Assembly (NCBI GenBank): GCA_031411335.1
Contig: JANOAX010000059.1
Location: forward strand, 4,404-68,403
Origin: JAJTFW01 sp031411335
GTDB lineage: Bacteria; Bacteroidota; Bacteroidia; AKYH767-A; OLB10
Length of the DNA: 64,000 nucleotides
Reading direction: 5' to 3'
A program made the translations under genes and the position numbers. The notes beneath the pieces were generated by a model. That model was given only the letters and a program-made list of their open reading frames with translations, was not told the origin of the DNA and did no database searches. Below, one piece after another: positions 1-8,668 of this stretch (position 1 is the stretch's first letter; each line of letters begins with the position of its first letter).

Positions 1-313
1 TCGCGAATGGTGGATTGATGTCGCGAGGGTGCCGTGAGGTTTTACGATGGTTGGCTTTTTGGTCTCAAGCCCAAGTAGAATGACCAATTCAACTAAAACA
101 TCATACCTTGACTTTTGTTGATCAATGATTTACATGTTAGATTTGAAATGTAGTACTTTATGAATTCAATAAATAGAACGCGGACCCCGCAGTGTTGCGG
201 GACAGGTGACTCGGATTTTTCGGATAAAAGCGGATTTACTAGCGATGATGTAATTTCTATGAAATACACTACCTTCGCACTCCAATTCACGTTTTTTGGA
301 CTAAAATATACCC
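1..313. other. Gene-free leader region with a small hairpin
   Basis: No credible gene is visible here. The stretch ends at tRNA-Ser and holds one clean hairpin at 186-201 (CCCGCA/TGCGGG, loop GTGT). Open frames crossing this region on both strands also run through the tRNA and the repeat array, so they are not genes. The hairpin could end transcription from the left or be a small dispersed palindrome; the sequence does not decide. Confidence 0.5.
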
Positions 314-399
<86 letters not shown>

Positions 400-401
400 A
401 A

Positions 402-656
402 CCCAGAAGCAGATCCCGCTAGTCGCGTGCACGCTCCTGGGTTTTGTCGTTTAATAAATAGTAGATCGAATCGATTGAATTCCCAGAAGCAGATCACGCT
501 ATTCGCGTGCACGCTTCTGGGTTTTCCTCCGAAGCAGATCCCACTAGTCGCGTGCACGCTTCTGGGTTTTTCTCCGAAGCAGAACACGCTAATCGCGGGC
601 ACGCTTCTGGGTTTATCTCCGAAGCAGATCCCGCTAGTCGCGGGCACGCTTCTGGG
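402..656 (+). repeat. Array of five nested palindromes, 45-bp period
   Basis: Five related units start at 402, 482, 527, 572 and 617. Each has an outer stem CCCAGAAGC or CCGAAGC against GCTTCTGGG. The GAAGC cores of units 2-5 lie at 486, 531, 576 and 621, exactly 45 bp apart; the first unit is separated by about 36 bp of unrelated sequence. An inner stem CCCGC/GCGGG is best preserved in the last unit. Each unit is followed by a short T run on the + strand, so each looks like an intrinsic terminator. A sixth relative lies at 3442-3491. No transposase is visible. The 45-bp period keeps both strands open, but a coding role is unlikely. Confidence 0.85.
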
Positions 657-676
657 TTTTGATTTTTAAGGCCAAG

Positions 677-708
677 GCGTAGGATCAAGGCATGCCTTGA
701 TCCTACGC
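677..708. repeat. Perfect 32-bp palindrome
   Basis: Bases 677-692 are followed without any loop by their exact reverse complement at 693-708, centred on GGCATGCC. It lies between the hairpin array and the start of the T9SS cargo gene at 808. It could form a cruciform, be an operator for a dimeric regulator, or be a dispersed palindromic element. Confidence 0.8.
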
Positions 709-807
709 TTTCAATGCCTACAAATTGGGAGCATTCACCAAAATCTTTGTCGTATGTTGCTATTTCCTTACTAAAACTTATTACTTTTCCATTTCAATAC
801 AACAACC

Positions 808-3429
808 ATGAATTACTTTTACAAACTTGTCACGCCGCATTGCAGGAATCTCAAACCTCTTTTGCTTTTAATTACAGCAGTATTTTTTCTAACTCATACG
901 GTCAAAGCACAACCTTGTGGTGTAGAAGCTAAAATTAATATTCAAGGTGGTTCTGCTACCTGTGTGTATTTTGCTGATACGTCAGGTTTTCAACCAGGAT
1001 GGATCGGATATAAATATGTATGGAAAATTAATGACTCTTCACCTATCACTCAATATTCAAATCCAGCCATTTTTTATGATCAATTGGGTGCAGGATTCAA
1101 CCGAATACAGTTAATTGTTTATGGAACGAATCCATCTACCAATGATAGTTGTATTGATGAATACACAAATATATTTCAGGCTACCGGTGATGCCATCTAT
1201 CCGGAGTTTAATGTATCGGTAAATGGAAATACAGTGACTTTCAGCGGGGTTTATAAAGGCGGTCCTTACCTCTCATCTCCTTCCCTTGTTATGTACGATT
1301 TTGGAGACGGAACTCAATCTACTTCCAACTCTTTTAGTGAATCTCATACTTATGCGAATGCCGGCTCAAAAACGGTTTATCTGTATGTTCAATCTTACAA
1401 CGCTGCCACCTTTGCAATAGTAAATGGGCAAACTTTTAAAGATATTAATATTGGTACGGGAGCTTCCAATTTAGTATTTACCAACGTTCAAAACAACACG
1501 ATTTGTGATTCGGTAAGCATTTATTCATCAAGTTCTCCGGCTTACACTTTTGGAGAATTTCAAGAAAATTTTGGTGTGATTGGAAACACTCCTGTCCATG
1601 GTAGTTATGTACATGCTAATATGATCGATGTGCCAGGTCATGATTTTGTTGGAATCGAAGCAGGAGCTGCAGGATCAGCTTATGACAAAGTATTTCATTT
1701 GGTTAATTTAAACGATTGTGGCATCATACCCGACACCGTGAGCGGTTATGTTTTTGATGATTTAAATTACAATGGAATCAAAGAACCCGGCGAACCCGGA
1801 ATAGAAGGTATCAGCTTGCGGATTGAATCCTATTGTAATGCGGTCAGTTCTTCAACCCAATTTGCAGTATATAGTACGGAAACCGATACCGGAGGATATT
1901 ACAGCATTCTTGTTCCACACCACGATGTACAATTGGTCTTGTTACAATCCTCCGGTTATACGCTTACTTATCCAGCCGCCTCTTATTATAGCGTGAATTA
2001 TACTTCCGGCACAATGCATACCGGACATGATTTTGGATTGTCAGCTTTATCACTACATATTTGCGGAAACACCTATCTTGACTATAATAACGATAGTTTA
2101 AATAACACGGGCGATCTTCCTTTGCAAAGCGTAATGTTAACTGCCACTAATACGATCACAGGATTAGTTTACCATACCTATTCAAGTCAAAATGGAACGT
2201 ATTGCTTCGACCTCCCCCCCGGAAATTTTGTAGTGAGACCCGTTTCTTCTCCCCTTGACAGCGCTACATTTACTCCGGATAGTTTAATCGTTAATGGTGG
2301 CACAGGCGGAAACTACAACAGTCGTAATTTCGGCTATCGAAGTCCAGTGCCTACTGATTTTAATCTCCGCTTAGTCACTGCTGATGATGCAAGACCAGGA
2401 TTCGATTTTAATTTATCGTGTGGATTAATTAACTCCGGTTATATCAAAGGAAAAGGGATTCTCGTATTAAATTATGATCCGCTGTTAACGCCATTAATTG
2501 TTACTCCAGCGAATGGAATCATCAATACCGTTGCATACACTGTGACGTGGACAACAGATTCCATTTCTCCAGGTTCATCAAGGAATTATAATGCATTGTT
2601 TAATCTGCCTGCATCTACACCGTTGGGAACTATTTTAATTAACAGCGCAACTATTACAGGAACTCCTGGAACGTTGGAGTATGATTTCACCGATAACACA
2701 AGCAATCTTATTAAAACTGTTATTGGTTCTTTCGATCCGAACGACAAAAAAGTAACACCAGAAGGTCTTGGTGCAACTGGAGATGTTTTACATAATACGC
2801 ATTTCGACTATCGAATTCGTTTTCAAAATACAGGTACTGCATCTGCCATTAATGTTTTTGTAATGGATACTATTGATAGTAACCTTGATCTTAACACACT
2901 CGTGATTCACCGCACTAGTCATAATTATGATTTGGTGATCAATGGAAATATTCTCACATGGCGTTTCTTTAACATCAACCTTCCTGATAGCAACACGAAC
3001 GAACCTGCAAGTCATGGATTCATTGAGTATAGCATCTTACCAAAACCCGGACTTGCAGATGGAACGACCATCGAAAATGTAGCTGCTATTTATTTCGATT
3101 TCAACGCACCTGTGATTACGAATACTACTCTCAATACCATGCAATCATCGTTGGCGAGTATTGAAAATATTGATGCAAATGATCAGTTGTTGGTTTTTCC
3201 GAATCCTGCCACACAAGACATAACCATTCTACCTCGATTTGAAATTTCAGGTAGGGTTGATGTGTCTGTGCTTGACATTTTAGGTAAACACATTCAAACC
3301 GTTTATCATGGAGAGTTTGTAAAATCATCTTCCTTTAAAGCAGATGTTAGCAAACTCAGCAAAGGAATGTATCTGTTGCGTATACAACATAAAGGTGGTA
3401 TTTCGCAGGTAAAATGGATTAAAAAATAG
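808..3429 (+). CDS. Secreted multidomain T9SS cargo protein (PKD, SdrD B-like)
   Basis: An 873-residue protein with a signal peptide ending near residue 35 (TVKAQ). A PKD-like domain is marked by YDFGDGTQ near residue 162. Two SdrD B-like repeats lie around 311-410 (GYVFDDLNYNGIKEPGEPG) and 416-515. A conserved Bacteroidota domain that starts DPNDKKV occupies about 643-775. A type A T9SS sorting domain follows from about 792 (FPNPATQD to the lysine-rich end). Such proteins are exported by the T9SS and attached to or released from the surface, often as adhesins. No catalytic domain is seen. A strong terminator follows directly. Confidence 0.88.
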   Translation: MNYFYKLVTPHCRNLKPLLLLITAVFFLTHTVKAQPCGVEAKINIQGGSATCVYFADTSGFQPGWIGYKYVWKINDSSPITQYSNPAIFYDQLGAGFNRIQLIVYGTNPSTNDSCIDEYTNIFQATGDAIYPEFNVSVNGNTVTFSGVYKGGPYLSSPSLVMYDFGDGTQSTSNSFSESHTYANAGSKTVYLYVQSYNAATFAIVNGQTFKDINIGTGASNLVFTNVQNNTICDSVSIYSSSSPAYTFGEFQENFGVIGNTPVHGSYVHANMIDVPGHDFVGIEAGAAGSAYDKVFHLVNLNDCGIIPDTVSGYVFDDLNYNGIKEPGEPGIEGISLRIESYCNAVSSSTQFAVYSTETDTGGYYSILVPHHDVQLVLLQSSGYTLTYPAASYYSVNYTSGTMHTGHDFGLSALSLHICGNTYLDYNNDSLNNTGDLPLQSVMLTATNTITGLVYHTYSSQNGTYCFDLPPGNFVVRPVSSPLDSATFTPDSLIVNGGTGGNYNSRNFGYRSPVPTDFNLRLVTADDARPGFDFNLSCGLINSGYIKGKGILVLNYDPLLTPLIVTPANGIINTVAYTVTWTTDSISPGSSRNYNALFNLPASTPLGTILINSATITGTPGTLEYDFTDNTSNLIKTVIGSFDPNDKKVTPEGLGATGDVLHNTHFDYRIRFQNTGTASAINVFVMDTIDSNLDLNTLVIHRTSHNYDLVINGNILTWRFFNINLPDSNTNEPASHGFIEYSILPKPGLADGTTIENVAAIYFDFNAPVITNTTLNTMQSSLASIENIDANDQLLVFPNPATQDITILPRFEISGRVDVSVLDILGKHIQTVYHGEFVKSSSFKADVSKLSKGMYLLRIQHKGGISQVKWIKK

Positions 3430-3441
3430 TTAAAAATCCTC

Positions 3442-3491
3442 CCCCAGAAGCGTTCCCGCTTTTTAGCGGGATCTGCTTCTGGGGTTTTTTT
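3442..3491 (+). terminator. Nested-hairpin intrinsic terminator
   Basis: The outer stem CCCCAGAAGC (3442-3451) pairs with GCTTCTGGGG (3475-3484). An inner stem CCCGCT/AGCGGG lies inside it and seven T residues follow. It sits 12 bp after the stop codon of the 808-3429 gene. Its reverse complement shares CCAGAAGCAGATCCCGCT with the array at 402-656, so it belongs to the same repeat family. Confidence 0.9.
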
Positions 3492-3534
3492 AATAATTGA
3501 TGGGTTCGGTTTATAGATTTTAATATCTTTCCCC

Positions 3535-6500
3535 ATGCTTAAACGTTACCTCCTACTTATACTGTTTTTCCATTCTTTACTGAATCTCAACGCTCAACAA
3601 ATTACTATTTCTGGAACTGTCGTCGCTGTTGATGATGGGTCGGCGCTTCCTGGAGTTAGTATTGTGGTAAAAGGTTCAACCCTGGGAACTATTACTGACT
3701 TGGATGGAAAATATTCCATTGTGATTTCGTCAGGAAAAGATTCGTTGCAGTTCTCCTATCTCGGAATGATGACACAGTTAATCGCTATTAATAATCAAGT
3801 GGTGATTAATGTGAAGATGGTGGCGAATCAAAAAAACATGAATGAAGTAGTGGTAACTGCCTTAGGAATAAAACGCGAAAAGAAAGCACTTGGCTATTCC
3901 GTGCAGGAGATAAAAGGAATGGAGATGCAGACGGCCAGAGATGCGAGTTTTATTAATCAACTATCTGGAAAAGTAGCGGGACTTAATATTACTTCTACAA
4001 CCGGTGGACCTGGATCTTCGAGTCGGATTGTTTTACGTGGCGTAACATCACTCAGTGGAAGTAATCAAGCACTGATTGTGATTGATGGAGTACCGATGGA
4101 AAATAATACATCCAATAATACGACACAATGGGGAGGACGCGATTATGGAAATGGATTGAGTGATATAAATCCAGATGATATTGAATCGGTGAGTGTATTA
4201 AAAGGAGCCAACGCTGCTGCACTTTATGGTTCACTCGCAGCAAATGGTGTGATCGTAATCACCACTAAAAAAGGAACTGTGTCAAAAGGAATTGGTGTTA
4301 CTTTTAATAGTTCAACTACGGTGGAACTTCCTTACATCCACATAAAATTTCAAGATGTTTATGGTGCAGGACGCAATGGAAAATTTGAAGGTCCGTGGAC
4401 CACGGTGAATGGAATTCCTACTTACAATACCGCAAGTGCAAATGCATTTGGAAGTTGGGGTCCGAAGATGGAAGGACAAACCATTCGCGATTGGGATGGG
4501 CAAGTGCGTGCATTCAATCCTGAGCCTGACAACTACAAATCCTATTTCCAAACGGGAGTGACGGGAGTAAATAATATTTCGTTGCAAGGTGGCAGTGACA
4601 AAGTAACGTACCGCCTATCCGCAGGAAATTTTACTACGAAAGATATTGTTCCAAACACGACATTAAATCGTACCAATGTAACAGCAAGAACCGCCGCAGC
4701 CATCTCCGAAAAATTAAGCATTGATGTGTCGGTCACGTACAGCAATCAAGTTGCCGAAAACCGACTTGGACTTGCTAATAGTTTTAGTGCACCAAGAAAT
4801 TATGTGATGATGCCGCGCAACATTAGTGCTGCTTCTCTTGAAAATTACATGATGGATGCGAGTGGAAAAGAAAAAACCTGGTTTACCAATTGGAACTGGA
4901 TGACCAATCCGTATTGGCAAAGAAAATATGAGTTAAATTCGGATAGCCGCGACCGTTTGATTGGAATTGTATCGGCCAGTTATCAAATTCTTCCTCGACT
5001 TAGAGGGATGATTCGTTCGAATGCTGATTTTAATTTCCGCAGAAACGATGAGCGCGAAGCTTATAATGGAATTTCGAATTCAATGGGATCTTTTTCCAAT
5101 GGATGGTCGACGTATAAACAATATCAAAGTGATTTTCTTTTTACTTATGATAATCAAATTACAGATGATTTAACGTATGTATTAAACTTAGGCGGAAGTA
5201 CATTGCAAAAACGCGACGAGACCACTACAGAACGCACGGATGGAGGATTAGCCATTCCTTATTTCTATAGTATTGAAAACAGCGTAAATCGTCCGACAGT
5301 GAGCCATCGCTTAACCGAAAGTAGGACTAACGGATTGTATTCCTTCGTGCAGTTTTCATACAAGACCTGGCTTTTCTTAGATGTGACTGCGCGCAACGAT
5401 TGGAGTAGCACTTTACCAAAATCCAGCCGCTCCTATTTTTATCCCTCGGTGAGTTCTGGATTTGTTTTTACCGAAGCCTTGGATTGGAAACAAAATATAT
5501 TATCCTTCGGAAAGCTACGCGCGTCGTGGGCACAAGTGGGTAGAGATACCGATCCCTATCGCACCAACTACTCTTATCCTGCTGCAGGATCCTTCAATGG
5601 TGCACCCATGTATCAATTGGATCCATCCATTCCTTTACTTAATTTAAAACCAGAAATTACATCAAATATAGAATTCGGAACAGAACTTATTTTTTTCAAT
5701 AATCGAATTGGTATTGATGTTACCTATTATCGTTCCAATACCAAAAATCAAATTTTACCGGCCAGTGTTTCTGCTTCCAGTGGATTTGTGAATGCCATTA
5801 TCAACAGCGGTGAAATCATGAACAAGGGAATTGAAATACAATTAAAAACCAAACCCATCGAAACCAAAAATTTCCGCTGGAATTTAGATTTCAACTTTGC
5901 ACATAACAAAAACGAGGTCGTAGCCTTGACCAATGGTTTAGAAACCTACCAACTTTTTTATCAATGGAATCTTACGATTGAAGCACGTCCCGGACATGCT
6001 TACGGTGATATTGTAGGATATGGAATCAAGCGTGATGCCAATGGAAACAAATTGGTAGATGAAAACGGATTATACATTCGCGATTCAAAACCGAAAGTAT
6101 TGGGCAACTATAATCCTAAATTTACGGGTGGAGTACAAAATGGATTTAATTATAAAAATTTCTCCATGGCTTTCTTAGTTGATTATCGCGTAGGTGGCGA
6201 TATGTTTAGTGGAACCAATATGTATGCGAGTGGCTATTCTGGAAATTTAGAAAGCACATTAGAAGGACGCGATGCATGGTATGCTTCCGAAGCAGATCGA
6301 ATTGCAGCGGGAGTTTCACCTGAGAATTGGGTTGCTACTGGAGGATATCTTGCAGATGGTGTTACTGAAAGTGGTGCTGTGAATTCAATTTATGTAAATC
6401 CAGAATTATATTGGGGACAATTTTCTGAATGGACCAATGAGATTCACGAAGAATTTATTTACGACGCCAGCTTCGTAAAATTACGTGAAGTAACAATAGG

Positions 6501-6708
6501 ATATCAGTTCCCATCACGCATCAGTGATCGCATGCATCTCCGAGGACTCAGTGTCGCATTAACAGCTCGCAATCTCTGGCTCATTTACAGCGGCGCACCT
6601 AACATTGATCCTGAATCATCTTATTCGAATGGTAACGGTCAGGGCTATGAGATTTATTCATGGCCTACTCGCAGAAGCATTGGTGTTAACATTAAAATTA
6701 CTCTTTGA
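3535..6708 (+). CDS. SusC/RagA-type TonB-linked outer-membrane protein
   Basis: A 1057-residue outer-membrane transporter of the SusC/RagA family. It has a signal peptide (LLNLNAQQ), an N-terminal carboxypeptidase-like domain at about 24-105 (ISGTVVAVDDGSALPGVSI), a plug domain at about 106-230 (SRIVLRGVTSLSG, LIVIDGVPME) and a long beta-barrel ending in NIKITL. In this family it forms a TonB-powered pore lidded by the SusD partner, here encoded 10 bp downstream. It imports oligosaccharides or peptides. The substrate cannot be read, because no glycoside hydrolase, sensor or other utilisation gene is adjacent. Confidence 0.95.
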   Translation: MLKRYLLLILFFHSLLNLNAQQITISGTVVAVDDGSALPGVSIVVKGSTLGTITDLDGKYSIVISSGKDSLQFSYLGMMTQLIAINNQVVINVKMVANQKNMNEVVVTALGIKREKKALGYSVQEIKGMEMQTARDASFINQLSGKVAGLNITSTTGGPGSSSRIVLRGVTSLSGSNQALIVIDGVPMENNTSNNTTQWGGRDYGNGLSDINPDDIESVSVLKGANAAALYGSLAANGVIVITTKKGTVSKGIGVTFNSSTTVELPYIHIKFQDVYGAGRNGKFEGPWTTVNGIPTYNTASANAFGSWGPKMEGQTIRDWDGQVRAFNPEPDNYKSYFQTGVTGVNNISLQGGSDKVTYRLSAGNFTTKDIVPNTTLNRTNVTARTAAAISEKLSIDVSVTYSNQVAENRLGLANSFSAPRNYVMMPRNISAASLENYMMDASGKEKTWFTNWNWMTNPYWQRKYELNSDSRDRLIGIVSASYQILPRLRGMIRSNADFNFRRNDEREAYNGISNSMGSFSNGWSTYKQYQSDFLFTYDNQITDDLTYVLNLGGSTLQKRDETTTERTDGGLAIPYFYSIENSVNRPTVSHRLTESRTNGLYSFVQFSYKTWLFLDVTARNDWSSTLPKSSRSYFYPSVSSGFVFTEALDWKQNILSFGKLRASWAQVGRDTDPYRTNYSYPAAGSFNGAPMYQLDPSIPLLNLKPEITSNIEFGTELIFFNNRIGIDVTYYRSNTKNQILPASVSASSGFVNAIINSGEIMNKGIEIQLKTKPIETKNFRWNLDFNFAHNKNEVVALTNGLETYQLFYQWNLTIEARPGHAYGDIVGYGIKRDANGNKLVDENGLYIRDSKPKVLGNYNPKFTGGVQNGFNYKNFSMAFLVDYRVGGDMFSGTNMYASGYSGNLESTLEGRDAWYASEADRIAAGVSPENWVATGGYLADGVTESGAVNSIYVNPELYWGQFSEWTNEIHEEFIYDASFVKLREVTIGYQFPSRISDRMHLRGLSVALTARNLWLIYSGAPNIDPESSYSNGNGQGYEIYSWPTRRSIGVNIKITL

Positions 6709-6718
6709 TCCCATCCAC

Positions 6719-8203
6719 ATGAAAAATAAATTCACTCCTTCCCTCCTATTCATTGTTCTCTTTTTATTGATGGCTCCGTCAGCTTGCAAGAAAAGCATGG
6801 ACGAATTAAATGTAAATCCGAACTCGCCAACGACTACTAATCCTGATTATCTCTTTACTTATTCTTTAGTGAAGGGAATGAATAGTTACATCACCAATGC
6901 CAATGTTCATTATTGGTTGATGATGAATTGGAATATGTACTTTGCCAATTTAGGAGGAGTGGATGCTGGAAAGGAATACGATAGTAACGATGGCAAAGAT
7001 GCTTTTTGGACAGAGCATTATGCTCAAGCTTTGATGAATGCGCGCGAAGTACAACGTCTCACAGCTGGCAACACCTATCTCATCAACAAAAATAGCATCG
7101 CTAGAATTTGGCAAGTGTATTTATTTTCACAACTAACAGATTTATTTGGCGACATTCCGTATTCACAAGCACTACAAGGTGCAACGGGATTAAACTTCAC
7201 TCCGGCTTATGATCGACAACTAACTATTTATCCTGCGCTTATCAATGAATTAAAACAAGCTACGGCAGCGATGGATCCAACGCAAGCCTTATTTCCAACG
7301 AATGTAGATCCGATTTATCAGGGCAATCTTTCTAAATGGACGAAACTTGCCAATTCCCTTCGTCTTCGTTTAGCGATGCGTATGAGTGTAGTAGATCCCA
7401 CCAAAGCACAACAAGAAATTGCAGATTTACAAAATGTCTCGTTCATTTCTACAAACAGTGAGAACGCCATCTTTCGTTACAATGGAGAAATTCGCAATCC
7501 TTTATATGATTTAATACAAAGTGGACAAAGTGGTGGCAGAACGTATCCGAGCAAATTTTTAATTGACAAATTAAAATCAACGAACGATCCGCGCATCGGA
7601 GTATTTGCACAAGTTACCACAGAATCCATTATCATCGGAATTCCCGATTATGAAGGAGTACCAAATTTAGTTCCTTCCAACTCATCCATATGGGGGAACT
7701 ACAATACCGATGCATCCGATGTTTCCAAAATAGGAACTTGGTTTTTAAAACAAGATGCGCCTGGGGTCTTGATGAGTTTAGCAGAAGTAAACTTCCTTAA
7801 AGCCGAAGCTGCATTGAACGGATGGTGGAGCGGTAATGCGCAACAGTTATACGAAGATGGGGTGACGGCTAGTATTCAATCTTACACTGGTTCGGGCATT
7901 ACAGCAGGCCAAATAACAAATTACGTTGCCTCACTTCCGCCTGTCAATCAAGAAAACATCATTACGCAAAAATGGATTTCCTTTACTTTTCAAAACGGGT
8001 ACGAAGCCTATGCAGAATATCGCCGGACTGGATTTCCAACTTATACTGATTACTCAGGAAATCCCATCAACACAAATGTATTTCCTAACCGACTTACCTA
8101 TCCTCCAACAGAAAGTAACTTAAATTCGGCGAACTATAATGCAGCAATATCCAATCAAGGAGCGGATGTGGCAGGGACGAAGGTTTGGTGGGACGGGAAT
8201 TAA
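6719..8203 (+). CDS. SusD/RagB-like surface lipoprotein
   Basis: A 494-residue SusD-family lipoprotein and the lid partner of the upstream SusC. I chose the ATG at 6719 because it starts a lipoprotein signal (LLMAPSAC) and lies just after the susC stop; longer in-frame extensions overlap susC. The sequence resembles the SusD-like_2 branch, with the N-terminal ELNVNPNSPTTTNPDYLF and a conserved KWISFTFQNGYEAYAEYRRTG stretch near the end (written here in part of its length). It probably captures substrate at the outer face. The pair has no visible regulator. Confidence 0.94.
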   Translation: MKNKFTPSLLFIVLFLLMAPSACKKSMDELNVNPNSPTTTNPDYLFTYSLVKGMNSYITNANVHYWLMMNWNMYFANLGGVDAGKEYDSNDGKDAFWTEHYAQALMNAREVQRLTAGNTYLINKNSIARIWQVYLFSQLTDLFGDIPYSQALQGATGLNFTPAYDRQLTIYPALINELKQATAAMDPTQALFPTNVDPIYQGNLSKWTKLANSLRLRLAMRMSVVDPTKAQQEIADLQNVSFISTNSENAIFRYNGEIRNPLYDLIQSGQSGGRTYPSKFLIDKLKSTNDPRIGVFAQVTTESIIIGIPDYEGVPNLVPSNSSIWGNYNTDASDVSKIGTWFLKQDAPGVLMSLAEVNFLKAEAALNGWWSGNAQQLYEDGVTASIQSYTGSGITAGQITNYVASLPPVNQENIITQKWISFTFQNGYEAYAEYRRTGFPTYTDYSGNPINTNVFPNRLTYPPTESNLNSANYNAAISNQGADVAGTKVWWDGN

Positions 8204-8216
8204 TTCAGAATTCAGA

Positions 8217-8239
8217 ATTCAGAATTAGTAATTCTGAAT
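8217..8239. repeat. 10-bp hairpin inside a degenerate GAATT-rich spacer
   Basis: ATTCAGAATT and AATTCTGAAT form a perfect 10-bp stem with loop AGT, 14 bp after susD. It follows direct copies of CAGAATT, and the rest of the spacer up to 8330 is built of loosely repeated GAATTTGGAAT-like and TGATATT-like words. There is no T tract, so it may be either a weak terminator or simple-sequence expansion. Confidence 0.6.
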
Positions 8240-8330
8240 GTAGAGTTTAGAATGCGAAATTTGGAATGTCGAATGAAAAATTTGGAATTAGGGTAGTTTG
8301 AGGCTGGATAATTGATATTTGATATTTGAT

Positions 8331-8666
8331 ATGAAAAACTGGAAAACGATTACGAGTGAAGAGGATGTTCGAAAAATAATTGATGCTTCTGTACTCAAAA
8401 CACAAATTATTTTCAAAGATAGTCTGAGTTGCGGCATTAGTGCATATGCAAAAGAAAGGTTAGCAGATGGCTCGAGTTTGCTTGCCCAAAAATCCGAATT
8501 CAATTATTTGGATTTATTACAATATCGCGCTATATCTAATTTTATATCCAATGAATTCGGCATTACTCATCAATCCCCACAAATCATTGTCATCAAAGAT
8601 AAAAAAGTAGTTTATCGCGATTCACATCATTCGATTCAGCCAGAGAAGATACTGAAATATTTATAA
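8331..8666 (+). CDS. YtxJ-like monothiol bacilliredoxin
   Basis: A 111-residue thioredoxin-fold protein resembling YtxJ, a bacillithiol-linked redox protein. Visible features are a single cysteine in the N-terminal motif KDSLSCGIS, the conserved THQSPQIIVIKD segment (the cis-proline strand) and a C-terminal SHHSIQPEKIL. The family acts in the cytoplasm, removing or transferring bacillithiol mixed disulfides. I chose ATG 8331 over an in-frame TTG at 8319 because it begins the family-typical MKNWKTI. The stop is 2 bp before the next start, so the two genes are probably cotranscribed. Confidence 0.82.
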   Translation: MKNWKTITSEEDVRKIIDASVLKTQIIFKDSLSCGISAYAKERLADGSSLLAQKSEFNYLDLLQYRAISNFISNEFGITHQSPQIIVIKDKKVVYRDSHHSIQPEKILKYL

Positions 8667-8668
8667 AA

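Noticed and set aside
402..656. CRISPR-like array
   Set aside because: Units are contiguous palindromes with no unique spacers and no cas genes are in the window.
3520..3535. Leaderless promoter overlapping the susC start
   Set aside because: TATCTTTC is close to the -7 pattern, but the spacing to a TTG is 23 bp and the mRNA would start at the ATG; the evidence is too weak.
8204..8330. GAATT-rich spacer as a promoter region
   Set aside because: Its words are degenerate repeats and no TAnnTTTG box with a proper TTG spacing was found.
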